A DNA stretch of 64,000 bases from Metellina segmentata (Eukaryota; Arthropoda; Arachnida; Araneae; Tetragnathidae), in the NCBI GenBank assembly GCA_947359465.1, contig OX375877.1, forward strand, positions 22,145,235-22,209,234, written 5' to 3'. This document shows positions 1 through 11,870 of this stretch, piece by piece (position 1 is the stretch's first letter; the number at the start of each line of letters is the position of its first letter). The translations under genes and the position numbers were made by a program. The notes below the pieces were generated by a model. It saw only the letters and a program-made list of their open reading frames with translations. It was not told where the DNA came from and ran no database searches.

Positions 1-734
1 GCATTATCATCTTGGAAGACTGGTCGTTTATCAGGAAACACAGTTTGCACCATTGGGTGAAGATGGTCGGCCAGAAGACTGACATAATCCTCTCCTGTAA
101 CACGGCCATTCAGAACAACAAGTGGGCCAAGACCACGATGTGATATAACACCCCAGATCATCACTGAACCACCGCCATGCTTAACCGTAGGCCGAAGACA
201 GTCAACTTGATAGGCTTCTGGTGGCGTTCTCCAAACGTAAACACGTCCATTTGTCGGGAATAATGCGAACAACGATTCGTCTGACCATATTACATTCTCC
301 CATTGTTGCTGTGTCCAATTTTTATACTCGCGACACCATATTCGTCGCTTCAAGGCATTGCATGGTGTAATCAATGGTTTTGAAATAGCCTCTCTATCAT
401 GAATAGTTGCCATATGCAGTTCACGACGGATATTTTTTGATGAAACTGCTATCTGTAGTTGTGTGTTCCTCTTAGATGTTATCTGGGATGCTGTTGTCTT
501 GTGTTTTTTAGCCACAATCTGCTTCAAAACCCTTCTGTCTCTGTCATTCAGCTTCGATTTTCGACCACTGTTGTGCTTTTTAGATGATATTTTTCCATGT
601 TTCATATATGCTGACATTACAGTCGACACTGTACTTCTCCCAACCCCTAGTAGGGTGGCTGTTATCGTTACTGAGGCTCCAGCAAGACGGGCCCCAGCAA
701 TCCTGCCTCTTTCGAAAGCAGAGGGGTCAGCCAT
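1..734 (-). CDS. Tc1-like transposase, N-terminal ~244 residues, runs off window edge
   Basis: Reading the minus strand from an ATG at 734 gives 244 codons with no stop before the window edge, so the carboxyl end lies outside. Residues ~18-60 look like the first helix-turn-helix (MADPSAFERG, then GVGRSTVS), and ~64-110 like the second DNA-binding part. The catalytic core follows: WSDES puts the first Asp at residue 152, and FQDDNA puts the second at residue 243, a spacing normal for Tc1 enzymes. HGGGSVMIWG at 186-195 is a typical Tc1 core motif. The enzyme would cut and paste its own element at TA sites. The third acidic residue cannot be seen. Unlike the other transposases here this frame is unbroken, so the copy may be young. 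The inverted repeat to the right was not identified because the partner end is absent. Confidence 0.88.
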   Translation of the reverse strand, partial: MADPSAFERGRIAGARLAGASVTITATLLGVGRSTVSTVMSAYMKHGKISSKKHNSGRKSKLNDRDRRVLKQIVAKKHKTTASQITSKRNTQLQIAVSSKNIRRELHMATIHDREAISKPLITPCNALKRRIWCREYKNWTQQQWENVIWSDESLFALFPTNGRVYVWRTPPEAYQVDCLRPTVKHGGGSVMIWGVISHRGLGPLVVLNGRVTGEDYVSLLADHLHPMVQTVFPDKRPVFQDDN

Positions 735-1059
735 AACGCAATTTTAACACGGAAATATATTTCGCATCCGACTTCTATCACTGCTAGGAAACTTATGCGT
801 GTTCTTTCTCATCCGCTGGGTGGCACCCTTCACCGCTAGAGGGCAGGAGTATACGAAAGGTTTTTTTCGAGTGCTATTTTTTCACAAGTTTTTATTGTCT
901 GGCTGGAAAATACGTGCAAAATCAAAACGAAAACAATAAATTTAGAATCTGTGATCTCTTCTATGCTATAGCATTCCATAATGATTAAATTTCATTAAAT
1001 TCATTTAGAAATGTTCTAGATTGAATTTTAAAATACGCCGCAACCCAAATATTGCAAAT
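735..1059. other. Likely 5' flank of the Tc1-like element, no gene seen
   Basis: This stretch lies upstream of the transposase start and probably holds the element's untranslated leader and end. The boundary cannot be fixed without the other end. No other feature is visible. Confidence 0.4.
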
Positions 1060-1200
1060 AATTCGGACTACCTGTGTGCCAAATCTCATTGCTGTAAGTG
1101 CCATAGAATCGTCAGGATTTTGTTGCAAGAGACAGACAAACAAACAAACAGACAGACAAACACTTCCTTTTATAAAATTAGAGATATATATATATATATA
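1060..1200 (+). repeat. Possible LINE 3' tail with (GACAAACA)-type microsatellite
   Basis: The run GTGTGCCAAATCTCATTG, then a gap, then GAGACAGACAAACAAACA and an AT-rich TATATA stretch resembles the 3' ends of RTE/CR1-like LINEs, where 'tgccaaatttcat...acagacagacaaac' tails are common. No coding part is attached. This rests on recalled family appearance, so it is tentative. Confidence 0.35.
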
Positions 1201-2313
1201 TTAAAACTTTGGATACGGGTCTTTTGATCAAGAATCAATGTGTCTTAATTTGGGTAAAACCTTTCTATTAACCAAGTGCAATAAGAAATATATCGATTTT
1301 CGCATTTAAAATAACACACCAATGATTTTGTTCCTAGCAAAAATAGGTTTTCCACCGTAGTTGGACCTTGTTTTTCGTGCTGGAGAATTAAATTTCAGAC
1401 GCACTTTCAATTTGAAAGTTCTTTCAAATGAGAAACTATTTTAGTTTTCTCCAGTAGATAACCATTTAATTTTTTGCATGCAGTTCTTAATCTCACACCT
1501 ATAAAATTATTTGTATAAGTTTAAGCTTATATATAAAATAGCAGTGAAGCACTTGTGCTGTTCGTATACGTTTTCAAAGGAGACACCAATCAAAAGGAGA
1601 AAAAATCCTTAAAAGAAAAAGCTGTAGCACACAAACACTACTCTTTGATAAATAAATACACTAAAAACAAATAAATTCTCACTAGAATAGGTGCAAGAAA
1701 TGAAGAGTAATTGTTCTGGAGCGTAAACTCCCCTTTTTCTTCACTTTGTTCTATTGTCGCGATGGCCTCATCTAATACAATAGCGGACAATAACTGCATT
1801 GTGAAAAATCACCCCGTTTCTTCAAGATGCGAAGAGTGAACGGGGACTCTTTTTTTTGTACGGTTTCTTTTTCACCGTTATTTGTTACTCAAACCATTCA
1901 TTTTAATTAAGAAGAGACGAGACTTTTTTTTGCTGCTTCTCTTGTCCTTGATGCCCTGCTTTCCCCTGTCTGCTTAGTACGGTATCAATTTGAATAATGT
2001 TGTCATGCACAATCATGTTGTGACTCGTGTTCGCAGATTCAGAAATATTATCTGAACAGACATAAATTGCAATTTATTGAATTTATATTGAAATAAATTA
2101 ATTATGTTGATGTGTGTTTGTCGTTAGATTAGTCAATTCTAAGAGATTTTTTCATGGTTTTTGAAGTTATTTGACTAGTTTGGTTGATTTCCCGTTTTCA
2201 TGTGGGAATTTCTCTTAGGGGTTGGTAATTCTCAGCAGGGGGGGGGGGGCATTTTAGAGATTTCAACCGAAGAGAAGGCAATCTAATTTGATCAACCATG
2301 GGTCTGTCGATTT
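1201..2313. other. AT-rich DNA, no gene or clear element
   Basis: Only short spurious reading frames are present. A 12-base G run lies at 2238-2249. No inverted ends or tandem structure were recognised. Confidence 0.5.
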
Positions 2314-2969
2314 TTAACCTTTTGACTACGGCTATAACTATAACCCCGGGAGCAAAAAGTGCTTAAAACTGCGACACGCGTCGCAGAACAGTCTTTGCAG
2401 AACAATTATTCCTCAATTTTATCAAAATTTTGGTCGATTTGTTTTTACAATCATAAGTTATGATGTTCTGCAGTGCAAAGCGCGCTCCTTGCCACAACTC
2501 ATTTTTTTTTCTAGCTATGAAACAACCTCCCTACACCGTCCATATTACCACTTTACAACTAACACATCTTCTATGTCATTGACAAAATATTTAACTTCAA
2601 AAGTTATCGACATAATTGCAAATTCTGAAAGTATGCCTCGATTTTAAATAAAGTTAATTAATTTTGATGTATTTTATTATAGATAAGTAATACATATTTA
2701 TAGCCGATGGTTGTATTTTACGTCTGTTTTTGATTTTACTGCCGTTTCCGAAATTCGGACAAAATGACTGCAGAACAATTGCAATTGCTCGGAGTTGTGC
2801 TGCATAATACTGAATATAATTCTGTACCTGGGATGTAACAAGTGAGATTCTTTCTTGGCGCAATTCTTATAACATTCAAGGTACAACTGCTGTACAAGCC
2901 GTAGTCTCTAAATTCTTTTTTGGCGCATTCAAGGTATAACAGCTGTACCGGCTGCTGTCTAAAGGTTAA
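2314..2969 (-). mobile_element. TTAA-flanked MITE, family PB1, copy a
   Basis: The left end reads TTAACCTTTTGACTACGGC and the right end reads TGTCTAAAGGTTAA. Together they form imperfect terminal inverted repeats bounded by TTAA on both sides, the signature target of piggyBac-type transposition. Near the right end (2845-2955) are two reversed copies of the family's internal unit, with GGTACAACTGCTGTAC-like palindromes and TTCTTATAACATTCAAGG. The same unit occurs at 17.5 kb and inside the 39-43 kb satellite. The middle (about 2350-2740) is not clearly shared, so part may be foreign DNA. No transposase is encoded. Confidence 0.6.
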
Positions 2970-3174
2970 ATAAGCGTCAAAATTTGTTAAGAGAAAGGCT
3001 ACCATTCCCAAAGCATGAATGATAATCGTCGTCGTCGGTTTTTCTAGATCCAACTCGGTAATCATTGCTATCGATTTAGGCAACGGACATTGAACAGAAC
3101 CCGTATCCTAGCTAAAGACTCCAATTGTAGAAGCGATTTGTTTACGTTCCAACCTATCAAGTCTAGCTTAAAGT

Positions 3175-3776
3175 ATAAGGTAGGGGTTCCAAAAATGACC
3201 CGTGTGCTTAATAATGCCTACTCGTGTTTGCAAGCTACTATGTGCGACATCTATGAGTTTATGTAGTTACTTTGATGGTCTAGGGTTTTACCCCACATAG
3301 CGCCACCGGCAAGTTTCCTATCAGAATTATAGACAACACTATTGCATCTGAAGTATTTGAGGCTGTGATCAAGGTATTTTTTTTGTCTCCAATCCATTCA
3401 GTGAATATCCAGGAAAATGTTTCTGAATCATAATTTCGTTTATATGTCTTGAGAGTACAAATACTAAAGGTAGGTATGTATGCTCTACTAGCAACTTGTT
3501 TTTAATAGTAGCTCCTCATTTCGCCTGGTGGGTGGTAATAGGAACAAGGGTAGGCGATATTAGGAACCCACTCTTGAAAATTCTCTTGGGACACTTTTTG
3601 AAATTATACTAGTTAACTTAAACTGACATAAGTAAATAAGGTATATGATCTCTGGAAACCAAAGGAGAGTAGTTCCTAGTGATTTTTATTTAGTTTTCAG
3701 CTTGATTTCCTAACCCAGGAGGCTGAGATACAGAGAAATTGTTAGGGTAGGCGATATTTGGAACACCTACCCTATA
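3175..3776 (+). mobile_element. ~600-bp TA-flanked MITE, copy A
   Basis: The ends are inverted: TAAGGTAGGGGTTCCAAA at the left and TTTGGAACACCTACCCTA at the right. The element contains no long reading frame. A reversed copy of nearly the same length and content lies at 31841-32444, which confirms the boundaries. The motif GGGTAGGCGATAT also occurs internally (about 3552), so the subterminal sequence is repeated. TA-bounded ends suggest movement by a Tc1/mariner-type enzyme, but no related transposase was matched to these ends. Confidence 0.8.
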
Positions 3777-4683
3777 TTTGAGTAAAACTTATTTTACTTC
3801 TTGAGTACTTATATTTATTTTCTCAAATTGAAAAAGTACAGAATCACGCTACACGACTGGACTATACTACATTAAAAGGTACTCTATTCATTGGCATTAT
3901 TCCATAACTGTAATAAATAATACATGGCACTGTTTAACGAAGGGGTGTCCATAGGACCGGATCAATTTGAGAAATTCTTTTTGATTAACTGTCTATCTCT
4001 ACATAATATTGAAAACTATCATAAGATTATCGAAATTCAAATACATTTTTAAGGTTATCTAGAATAAGCAATACTGAATCTCTCCTGTGAAATTGTTGAC
4101 CAGCTAACATAATATCTGCTTAAGAAAATGCGTTCTTACAGCCCCGATGTTTACTATGAGACATCATCAATGTGGATAACAAAATTAATACTCGGTACTA
4201 TGGTAGTATACTATCAATCGCAGTTTTAAAAGATTATTTTGAAAAAGAAAAAAGCTTTGATACTTAATTATTATGCCTGTTACACGTCTTCAACGGGTCA
4301 AGCTATGTTGAATTAAGTTTTGAAGTTTGTGTTTCAAGGTACATGATAAAATAAAACCCAGAAATTTGACCATTAATATCCGAAAAAAACAGGCTACCGG
4401 CATAATTTTGCAATACAACAAATAGTATACTTGTCTCTGTTTATTAAATGTCGGCATAAAGTCACATTCGATTACTTGCTTACTCATAAATAAAGTTGTT
4501 TTAAATGTATTATTATACTGTTTGTGCATATAAGTGCTAGAAGTTTTGATAGTCACCTGTAAAAGCGAATGCAATGGTTTGAAACGGGGAACAATTTCTT
4601 CTAATTTAATTTTCCCGTGCAAACACTTTTTTTTCTTCTTATTCTCATTTAGAACGGAACAATATTGACATACAATAGACCTA
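3777..4683. other. AT-rich DNA, nothing recognised
   Basis: No conserved reading frame, inverted ends or tandem repeat were seen. The long minus-strand frame at 4290-4940 runs across the end of the next transposon and is not gene-like. Confidence 0.5.
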
Positions 4684-5258
4684 TACCCTACCCTGCAATA
4701 ATGGACCGGACGCCAGCGAATTTGCATAAAATCCGACTCCGTGCTTGGGGTTGTTTTTCGTGGTATGGCCTGTGACATTTGCATGTTGTTCCTGGTCAAT
4801 TGAACGCCGACGCCTACATGTACATTTTGGACAATCAGGCTCTTCCTACACTCTGGCAATTTTATGGAATGGACGAATATTAATTCCAGGACTAAAACGC
4901 TCCATGTTATGTTGCAGCCTCTGTCAAGCAGTGGTATCAATATATGGATGTAAAACGTCTTCCCTGGCCTGCTCAGAATCCCGACCTAAGCCCCATAGAA
5001 CGTTTGTGGGACGAATTAGAGCGACGCTTACTGACCAAGGAAATCTACAGCTGAAATCTACAGCTGAGCTCCCGACAATTTTGCAGCAGGAACGGACACA
5101 AATGCACATAGTTGTGTATCAAAACCTTGTCGAAAGTATGCCCAGAAGGGTTGCTCGTGTAATTGCAGCTCGTGGGGACCATCTCCCTATTAAAGCATGT
5201 ATTATTTCCCTTTTACCATCATATTTTGCTGTCCGGTCCATTATTGTAGGGTAGTGTA
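4684..5258 (+). mobile_element. Internally deleted Tc1-like element with both inverted ends
   Basis: The 28-bp terminal repeats at 4684-4711 and 5231-5258 match with two differences; both include CAATAATGGACCGGAC or its reverse complement. Both begin with TA, the Tc1/mariner target. At 575 bp the element is about a third of the size of a complete Tc1-like transposon and keeps only the carboxyl part of the transposase, so it is a deletion derivative that could once have been mobilised in trans. Confidence 0.88.
4717..5213 (+). pseudogene. Tc1-like transposase, C-terminal remnant
   Basis: Conceptual translation with frame changes gives LPWPAQNPDLSPIERLWDEL, the hallmark around the third catalytic Glu of Tc1 enzymes, at about 4960-5020. 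Upstream pieces match the middle of the core (VPGQLNADAYMYIL), and downstream pieces the end (PRRVARVIAARGDH). A stop near 5055 and at least two frame shifts disable it. The amino-terminal DNA-binding region and first Asp are missing. Confidence 0.85.
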
Positions 5259-6524
5259 CCTAGAATAACTGGAGTATTGATTTTATAATTATGGATAAAT
5301 CATGATTCATAGTGTAATACTCCATCGGAATACAAACTAGGAACGCTAGTTTCAGTTTAAGTTACTCGTTTCCTCTCTCAAATTAATATGTGTGGTCCTG
5401 TCAACAGGTAGACGATTGTTTCGTTCATTAGACGATTCACTTTTTCTGAGAATCATATCGACTACGATCTACAGAGAGACAATTGTTTCGTTCAACTGGT
5501 TTTTGACCTTCTCTTTGTAAAGCAATCTTTCTCCCCTTTAACAATCGAAATTATTTTTCTTATATCAGTTTAATGTTACGGAATGAACTAATTCTTTAAT
5601 CGTGTGATGTACAACGACATGTATTCGTTTTTCATCTTGGATAATGTAATACAATATTTTTAATTTTATTAAAGAGGTCCTCAAAAAAGAGTTTGCATCG
5701 TTGAACAACGACTACACCCCGCTTTAATCTCAAGACTCAATTGGGCCTGAAAATAAAAGATTGATTGTGCGAGAGAAATTGACAAAAATATTCAAAAACT
5801 ATCACCAATACTTGAGAATTCAGATCTATTGATTGTTTGTATCTAAAGAAGCTGTTTTGCATGCAATAAAAATTCATTTTACGTTTTTATTGTGTTTTTG
5901 AACGAAATAGGTTGGGTGTACACTCAAGTTTGTGACCTAGAATTTATTAAATTGGGCATCAAAAACCTATCTTTAACAATATTACGTATAATATGGAATT
6001 GATTTTTTGCCTAATATGTTTTTAACGTCTACTTTACCATTCCTACAAAAATTAAGTTGTAATTTTAGGTTAGTAGAGAGCTTGGGGTTTTAAAAGAAAT
6101 CTCTGCATGGGGTATACTCAATTTGGAAGCTATTTGTTGTAGATTAATTTGGAAAAAACTCTCGTGTGTTAGAAAAAATATTTTTCCATGATTTGAAACT
6201 TTAATTTATGAAGCAAAAAAATTTGTAGTAAAAATTAAACAAATTAAAGCATTGCCATTCATCGAAAATTAATAATTCACAGTAAAATATTATCTGAAAC
6301 TATGTGATTCTCAATACAATTTTATGTATATTTTTGTAAGAGAAAGTATTAAGTTGTAAACATCGATATTGTTAAGGGAACCTAACACCTTAAAAATGAC
6401 AAAAATACAGAAAACTATTTTTTTTTTTTGCTTAAAAAGTTGCCTTATACTGTTTAAAATGTTGTCCTAGAAAATAAGACTGATTCTTGTATTTTTTTAA
6501 AAGTTACAAGTATTTTTGTGAGTG
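5259..6524. other. AT-rich DNA, nothing recognised
   Basis: The sequence is strongly AT-rich with many stops in all frames. No element ends, repeats or conserved protein pieces were found. Confidence 0.55.
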
Positions 6525-7148
6525 TACCTGCGCGATCATAGTATTTCGAAACCAAATACGCATTGAAAAACCGATCTTACGCTGTTGAGGATCCATGGCA
6601 ATTGTTGCAAGGTGTTTGTTTTCAGACGTTTCACGCCGTATACGCCAACGTCCATCTGTCCGATGGAGCATAAAAAGTGATTCATCGTAAAAAGCAACCT
6701 GTCGCCACTCTGTAGACGTCCAGTTGCGGTACTGGCGTGCAAATTCCAGCCTTCGTCGCCGATGAACAGCAGTCAGCAGAGGTGCATTAACCAGGCGTCT
6801 GCTGCGGTAGCCTTTGCGCAACAATGTTCGCTGAACCGTTGTTGAGGAAACACTCTTGGTAGCCCCTTGGTTCATCTGAGCGGTCAGTTGCTCAACAGTT
6901 GCACGTCTATTCGCCCGAACGCATCTCCGTAGCCTCCGTTCGCCTCTGTCATCTATAGCCCGTGGTGAACCACATGTGACACGCCGCTGATTTTGGATAG
7001 TGCCATTTTGCCATGCACGGTATACTTTTACCACGGCGGCACGCGAACAGTTCACAAAATTAGCCGTTTCCGAAATGCTTCCACACTTGGCCCGAAAGCC
7101 AACAATCATGCCCTTTTGGACGTCGGATAAATCGATACGTTTCTGCAT
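6525..7148 (-). pseudogene. Tc1-like transposase, N-terminal ~205 residues
   Basis: The likely start is the Met at 7148 (MQKRIDLSDVQKGMIVGF), inside a longer frame that opens at 7211. Residues ~5-50 form a helix-turn-helix (SISETANFVNCSRAAVVKVY), and ~60-125 the second DNA-binding domain rich in Arg. QVAFYDESLF carries the first catalytic Asp. After IWFRNTMIAQ the similarity ends and a few unrelated codons lead to a stop at 6504, so the enzyme lacks the second and third acidic residues. It differs from the other Tc1-like enzymes in this window. Confidence 0.85.
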
Positions 7149-7300
7149 TACGCCAACGATTGAAATGCTTTCCGATGCCCTAGGACATCCTTTATATACA
7201 CTCCACTGCAATATGCTGCCACCTGCCTTTTGTGATTTGTTATTTCACGTTGACGTCGAAAGTAGGTGGTGGTCACATTAATGTGACTGGTCTGTGTATA
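6525..7300 (-). mobile_element. Tc1-like element, 5' part only
   Basis: The outer end is TATACACAGACCAGTCACAT (reverse strand from 7300), with a short hairpin TCACATTAATGTGA at 7273-7286. It is followed by a leader and the transposase start. The other half is lost at about 6525, where coding similarity stops abruptly. TATATA-rich sequence flanks the outer end, consistent with a TA target. Confidence 0.65.
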
Positions 7301-7320
7301 TACTATATATATTATAAAGG

Positions 7321-8211
7321 TATGGTTTCCGATACACAACTTTATTTTCGGGTGGGGATGCCAAAACATTTAATAATTTGTCTGGTGAATGGTAGTAACA
7401 TCATTATAAAAAGGAGGAATGTGTCAACTACATTAGTAAACGTTTGGGGACACAACGTTTAGCGAGAGGCAGTAAAAAACGTGGAAACCTCGTGTTATCA
7501 CTTTGTGTGAAAAATCTCATGGAAGTTTACCTGAAAAAACGATACAAAAAATTAACTCGTTACCAAAATGCAATATTGGCAAATAAAGCTGATAATAATG
7601 CCATGAAAACTGCCATATTTGCTGCTCTTTATCATAGCATATCAACAGACAAGTAACCATAGCACATCAAGTATCCCAAGGGTTCCAATTCATGGTGCTT
7701 TTATTAGTCTGCGAAAGCCAGACATTTGCCACCTCATAAATTTAAAGATGGGACACCAATTAAAGAGGAACATTTGGCAAAGATTTTACCAATATACCAG
7801 CATTTTGCCTTTGATGAACTTTTAGAAAGATGTTCAAGGTCCATGACACAAAATGCAAATGAATCTACACACCATAATTTAGTCCAAGTGTCTAAAGGAA
7901 AATTTTGAGTCCAAAAAACGCGTCAAAATGGCCACATCAGTAGTTTACGAGTATAATATAGGGGTACTTTCAACTAACTATTCAACGTATTCAGAAAGCT
8001 GTTGGTATTAGGTTGTGATCTGATACCTTAAGACTTGGACAGCTATTTTATGCTCGAAAGAACTATCAGAGAAGGAATATTTTAAATGCCAAATTTCAAC
8101 AAGTTTGAAAATTAGTTAAAATCAATCAGAACAAAGGAATTGGCTCTTAAAAAAAGAAGGGATCACTTATGGTCCAGAGAAGTTTCAAACTTCACTCACA
8201 TTTAAAAAGTA
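7321..8211 (+). pseudogene. Mutator-like transposase domain pseudogene
   Basis: Translation in shifting frames gives successive blocks of the Mutator-like transposase domain common in arthropod predicted proteins: RYTTLFSGGDAKTFNNL (the 'GDGDSKTF' block with a catalytic Asp), EECVNYISKRLGTQRL ('ECVGHVQKRMGT'), AILANKADNNAMKTAIFAAL ('AIRANKGDLEAMKKAVWA'), KGSNSWCFY, RSMTQNANESTHHNLV ('TQNPNESFNSLIW') and near the end GITYGPEKF. It starts beside the end of the Tc1-like element at 7300. Stops near 7390, 7656 and 7906 and several frame changes show that it is dead. The amino-terminal third is absent. Assignment rests on recalled family motifs, but six blocks occur in the right order. Confidence 0.8.
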
Positions 8212-9401
8212 GCTATAGTAAAAATTTTAATCATTTTTTTTAATAATTTTAAATCATAATTTTAAAACTTCAAACTGATTTTTATCCTACTTCATTTTTT
8301 GTATATATCGTATAATTAAAAATGCAAAGCCTTTTTTAATTTCCAATCAATTGACTTCAAATTTTTTGCACATTATATGTAGAATCTTATTATGAAATAC
8401 ATGTATGTATATTTAGTTATTATGAGTAGATTCTTTTTAATATAAATGTGCAATAAAATGGCTTTATTTGTAGTATTTTACATAATGTTTCAGGTTTTAT
8501 TTTTTTCTCAAGATCTCTTCAATTCCATACCTACAAATTTGGATTATAGTTACAGGAATATTAATAAAAAAAATCAAGCTGATATCGCGTTATAATTAAA
8601 AGAGAAAATACTTTAAAAATTCTTAAACTTCTCAACTTTTTTAAATTTTAAAATGTTTGAGCACAATTTTAAGTAAATTGATAGTTAAAATTTTGTTTTC
8701 TGGCATAAGAAACTACAAAAAGTTTGTATGTAAGTGCTCTCAAGAAAAAATATTTGTTAAGGTGCTTGGCAAGGCTTTAAGTTTGAGTTGGGCAAGAGTT
8801 TAAATTATCTTTCAACCAAAAATATTACAAATTCTTCATAAATTGAAATAGTGTTCCTTCGTAAATACAAATTCATATCTCGAGTTGCACGAGTTATACA
8901 CAAAGAGTATTCCAAAAGTCTATTTCTATTCTTTGTGCAAAACTAACTGTCCCACAATCCATTAAACCGAAAACAATATGTGCAGAACGTAACGTGGTTT
9001 TTCTTGATGTGGTCAGGGTATTTATGAAGTCATAGATGGCGCTGTAGGCTGTCTAACATACAAGAGAATAATTTCTCAGATATATAAACTTGTTAGTCTC
9101 TAGTTTTGGGGAAAACAGAGCAAAGAACTTTATTCTTTCGAACAGTCAAGCTATCTTTTTCCAATACCTGAATTAACTGCTGAATCTTAATCTTGTAATG
9201 AATTTTGTGATTTTAAATTTTAGTTTTTTTTAAGTAAGTAAAAGGAAATTTCTTTTAAAATATCTTGTTCCTAATTTGATTTGTGAAGTTTAGCAAGTCG
9301 ATAAGAATTCTTTAAACCGCCAAATTTCTGTATAAATAAATATGAATAAAATATTGATCGGACTTTTTGATTCCCAAATTACTGATGTCCTGTATTTCTA
9401 T
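8212..9401. other. AT-rich DNA, nothing recognised
   Basis: No gene, inverted ends or tandem repeat were seen between the Mutator-like remnant and the SINE fragment. Confidence 0.5.
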
Positions 9402-9568
9402 TGGACAGTGGGGTGCCAGCTCAGGTGTTGCCTAGTCATCTGACCGTGGTTCAAAATTACGTGGTGTTGTCCTCTGATCTTTTTCTTAGGGGATTGATCC
9501 CGGACCGTCGTCAATATCCCGTTGTGTTTCTCTTGTTCGACGTTAATTAAAAAATTACCAAATTACCT
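9402..9568 (+). mobile_element. SINE 3' half (5'-truncated)
   Basis: It begins in the body at GTGGGGTGCCAGCTCAGG and ends with the family tail CGACGTTAATTAAAAAATTACC. The tRNA-like head is missing. Other copies in this window show the full consensus. Confidence 0.85.
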
Positions 9569-9639
9569 GTGTTTCTCTTTTTTGTTATTTATTTATATCC
9601 GGTTACGATCCGGTAGTGGCTTTGACAATAAGCATTTAA

Positions 9640-11870
9640 CGATGGCTTAAGAGAGACAAACTATCAGTTCTATCAGACGCATACGCCTTTGGCGTAGTTC
9701 GATCAAAAATTCCTTCTCGAATATACAGATTATAAAAATTCCTACTCTGAGCTGTAGCAATACGAGCTCAAGGTTGAAACTTCAAAGGAGAACAATATTC
9801 AGAAAGAACTTAGTCTCAAACAAAAACTAACTCAGTCAGATTTTAGCTGTCCAATGCGCTATAATGTCTGTCAATAATTTCATTACTATTAAAACAATTA
9901 CGAGTCTGATATTGACCAAAACCTTTTGTCTCTTTTTTATAAGCATTGTAGTAGCATGAAAACAGTAGGAATCGAACACAAGGACAACTAACATCTAAGA
10001 TTTTAAGTTATTATTTGAAGAACGTAAGAATATGTACAATATTTACATCGTATAGCATTAATTACAGTACACAAATACATATCAGTATTTGTTCTCAAAG
10101 TCCAGCGTAGTCACCAGCTTCACCCTATGCCTCCGGCTCTTTCTATCGTCTCTCCTGCTCTCTCATCTCTGCAATCGTCGTTCGCCATCAGTTCAAAAAT
10201 GAATCCAACGGTAAAATTCAAAGATATTCTGGACGAACACCAGATGTTCTATTCAAGGCCTTGTAACAGCAGAAGACACGGAATAATAATCAATCAGAAT
10301 TTATTCGGCATTCCGACAGGTGTGAAAAGGTAGTGTGAAAGTCTTCACAATCTTCGGTTACAATTTCGCACTGACCATGACCGTTAGTACTACCAGTATC
10401 GATGACTTCGAGAGAGACAAACTATCAGTTCTTTCAAACACATAAACGTGTGTTATCGACCTATCTAAAAGTTCCATCTCGAAAATACAATATTCAGAAT
10501 CAGCTCCGAGTAGTGGAAAAGTTTGATCAAGTGTGAAATTTGAAAGGAGCGTCATATTAAGGAAATAACTTAGTCGTAAACAAAAAATAGCTCAGTCCAA
10601 TATTAGCTGACCGATATGTTACAATCATTTTTAACACCTAAATTACCACTAAAACCAAGTAGTCTGACTTTCTCATTCGTGAAGAGGCATAGCTTTTGTT
10701 CTGTTTTAAAAAGTTCGGTTAAAATTTCGCAGTACCTTGGCTAAGTGTTTTTCAATACTGATGGCTTTAGAATGAGAGACTACCACCTCTCTCAGACACA
10801 TAATCCAATGGCATCGTCCGATCTAAAAATTCCATCTCGAAAATACAAGTTTCAGAACCTGTTCCGAGCATTGCAAAGCAGGCTCTAGTTTGAATGAGCG
10901 TCATTTTCACTTCAAATGAGCGTCATATTCAGAAAAAACTGTCGTAAACTAAAGATTCAGTCATATTATAGCTGTAGAATACGTTCTAATGTTGTTACCA
11001 TCTAAATTGCCCCTTTTCATAGTAAAAAAGTATAGGGACTTGCTCAGTGTTTAGCTGACCAACGCGTTACAACTTCGTTCACACCTAAATTATCACTAAA
11101 ACTAATACGAATCTGACTTTTTTATTCGTGAAAACAGCATATATTTTACTCTCCCGTTTTAAAATGTTCAGTTAAAATTTCGCATTGGCCTTAGTTATGA
11201 GTATTACCGATACGGATGACTATGGAATGAGAGAGACCAGTTCTCTTATACACTTAATCCAATGGCATCGTCCGATCTAAAAATTCCATCTCGAAAATAC
11301 GAATTCCAGAACCTGCTCGGAGCAGTGGCAGGGTGACTCAAGTGTGAAATTTCAAATGAGCGTCCTATTCAGAAAGAACTCAGTCGTAAACTAAAGTTTC
11401 AATCTGATTAAAGTCGTATAATACATTCTTAAGTTTGTTACCATCAAAATTACCACTTTTCATAATAAAAAAGTATATGGTTAGGTATATGGTAACTAAA
11501 ACTTGCTCAGTCAGAGTCAAGCTGACCAACGCGTTACAATCTTCGTTTAACACCTAAATTCCACTAAAACAAATACGAATCTGACTTTTTCATTCGTAAA
11601 AACAGCATTTTTTTCCCCTCCCGTTTTAAAATGTTCGGTTAAAATATCAAAGTGGCCTTGGCTATGAGTAATACCGATACTGATGACTTTAGAATGGGAG
11701 AGACTACTAGTTCTCTCAGACACATAATCCAATGGTATCGTCCGATCTAAAAATTCCATCTCCAAAATACAAGTTCCAGAACCTGCTCCGAGCAGTGGCA
11801 AGGCGGGCTCAAGTGTGAAACTTCAAATGAGCGTCATATTCAAAAAGAACTCAGTCGCAAACAAATAGGG
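9640..11870. repeat. Decayed ~450-470-bp tandem array
   Basis: A unit containing GAGAGACAAACTATCAG, ATCTAAAAATTCCATCTCG, TCAAATGAGCGTCATATTC and AGCTGACCAACGCGTTACAA recurs at least four to five times. GCTGACC-type landmarks sit at 10606, 11054 and 11521 (spacing 448 and 467). The first unit is separated from the second by about 400 bp of unrelated sequence (9930-10330), probably an insertion. Copies differ at many positions, so the array is old. Small reading frames inside it (10358-10555, 11547-11801) are repeats of each other and not genes. Confidence 0.8.

Noticed and set aside
2238..2249. Long G or C runs (also 12805, 14181, 35718, 37506, 51662) as quadruplex signals
   Set aside because: Single homopolymer runs without the four spaced tracts needed for a typical quadruplex; also prone to sequencing error.
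2736..3083. 115-residue minus-strand frame
   Set aside because: Half of it is the PB1 MITE internal repeat, which recurs without an open frame elsewhere.
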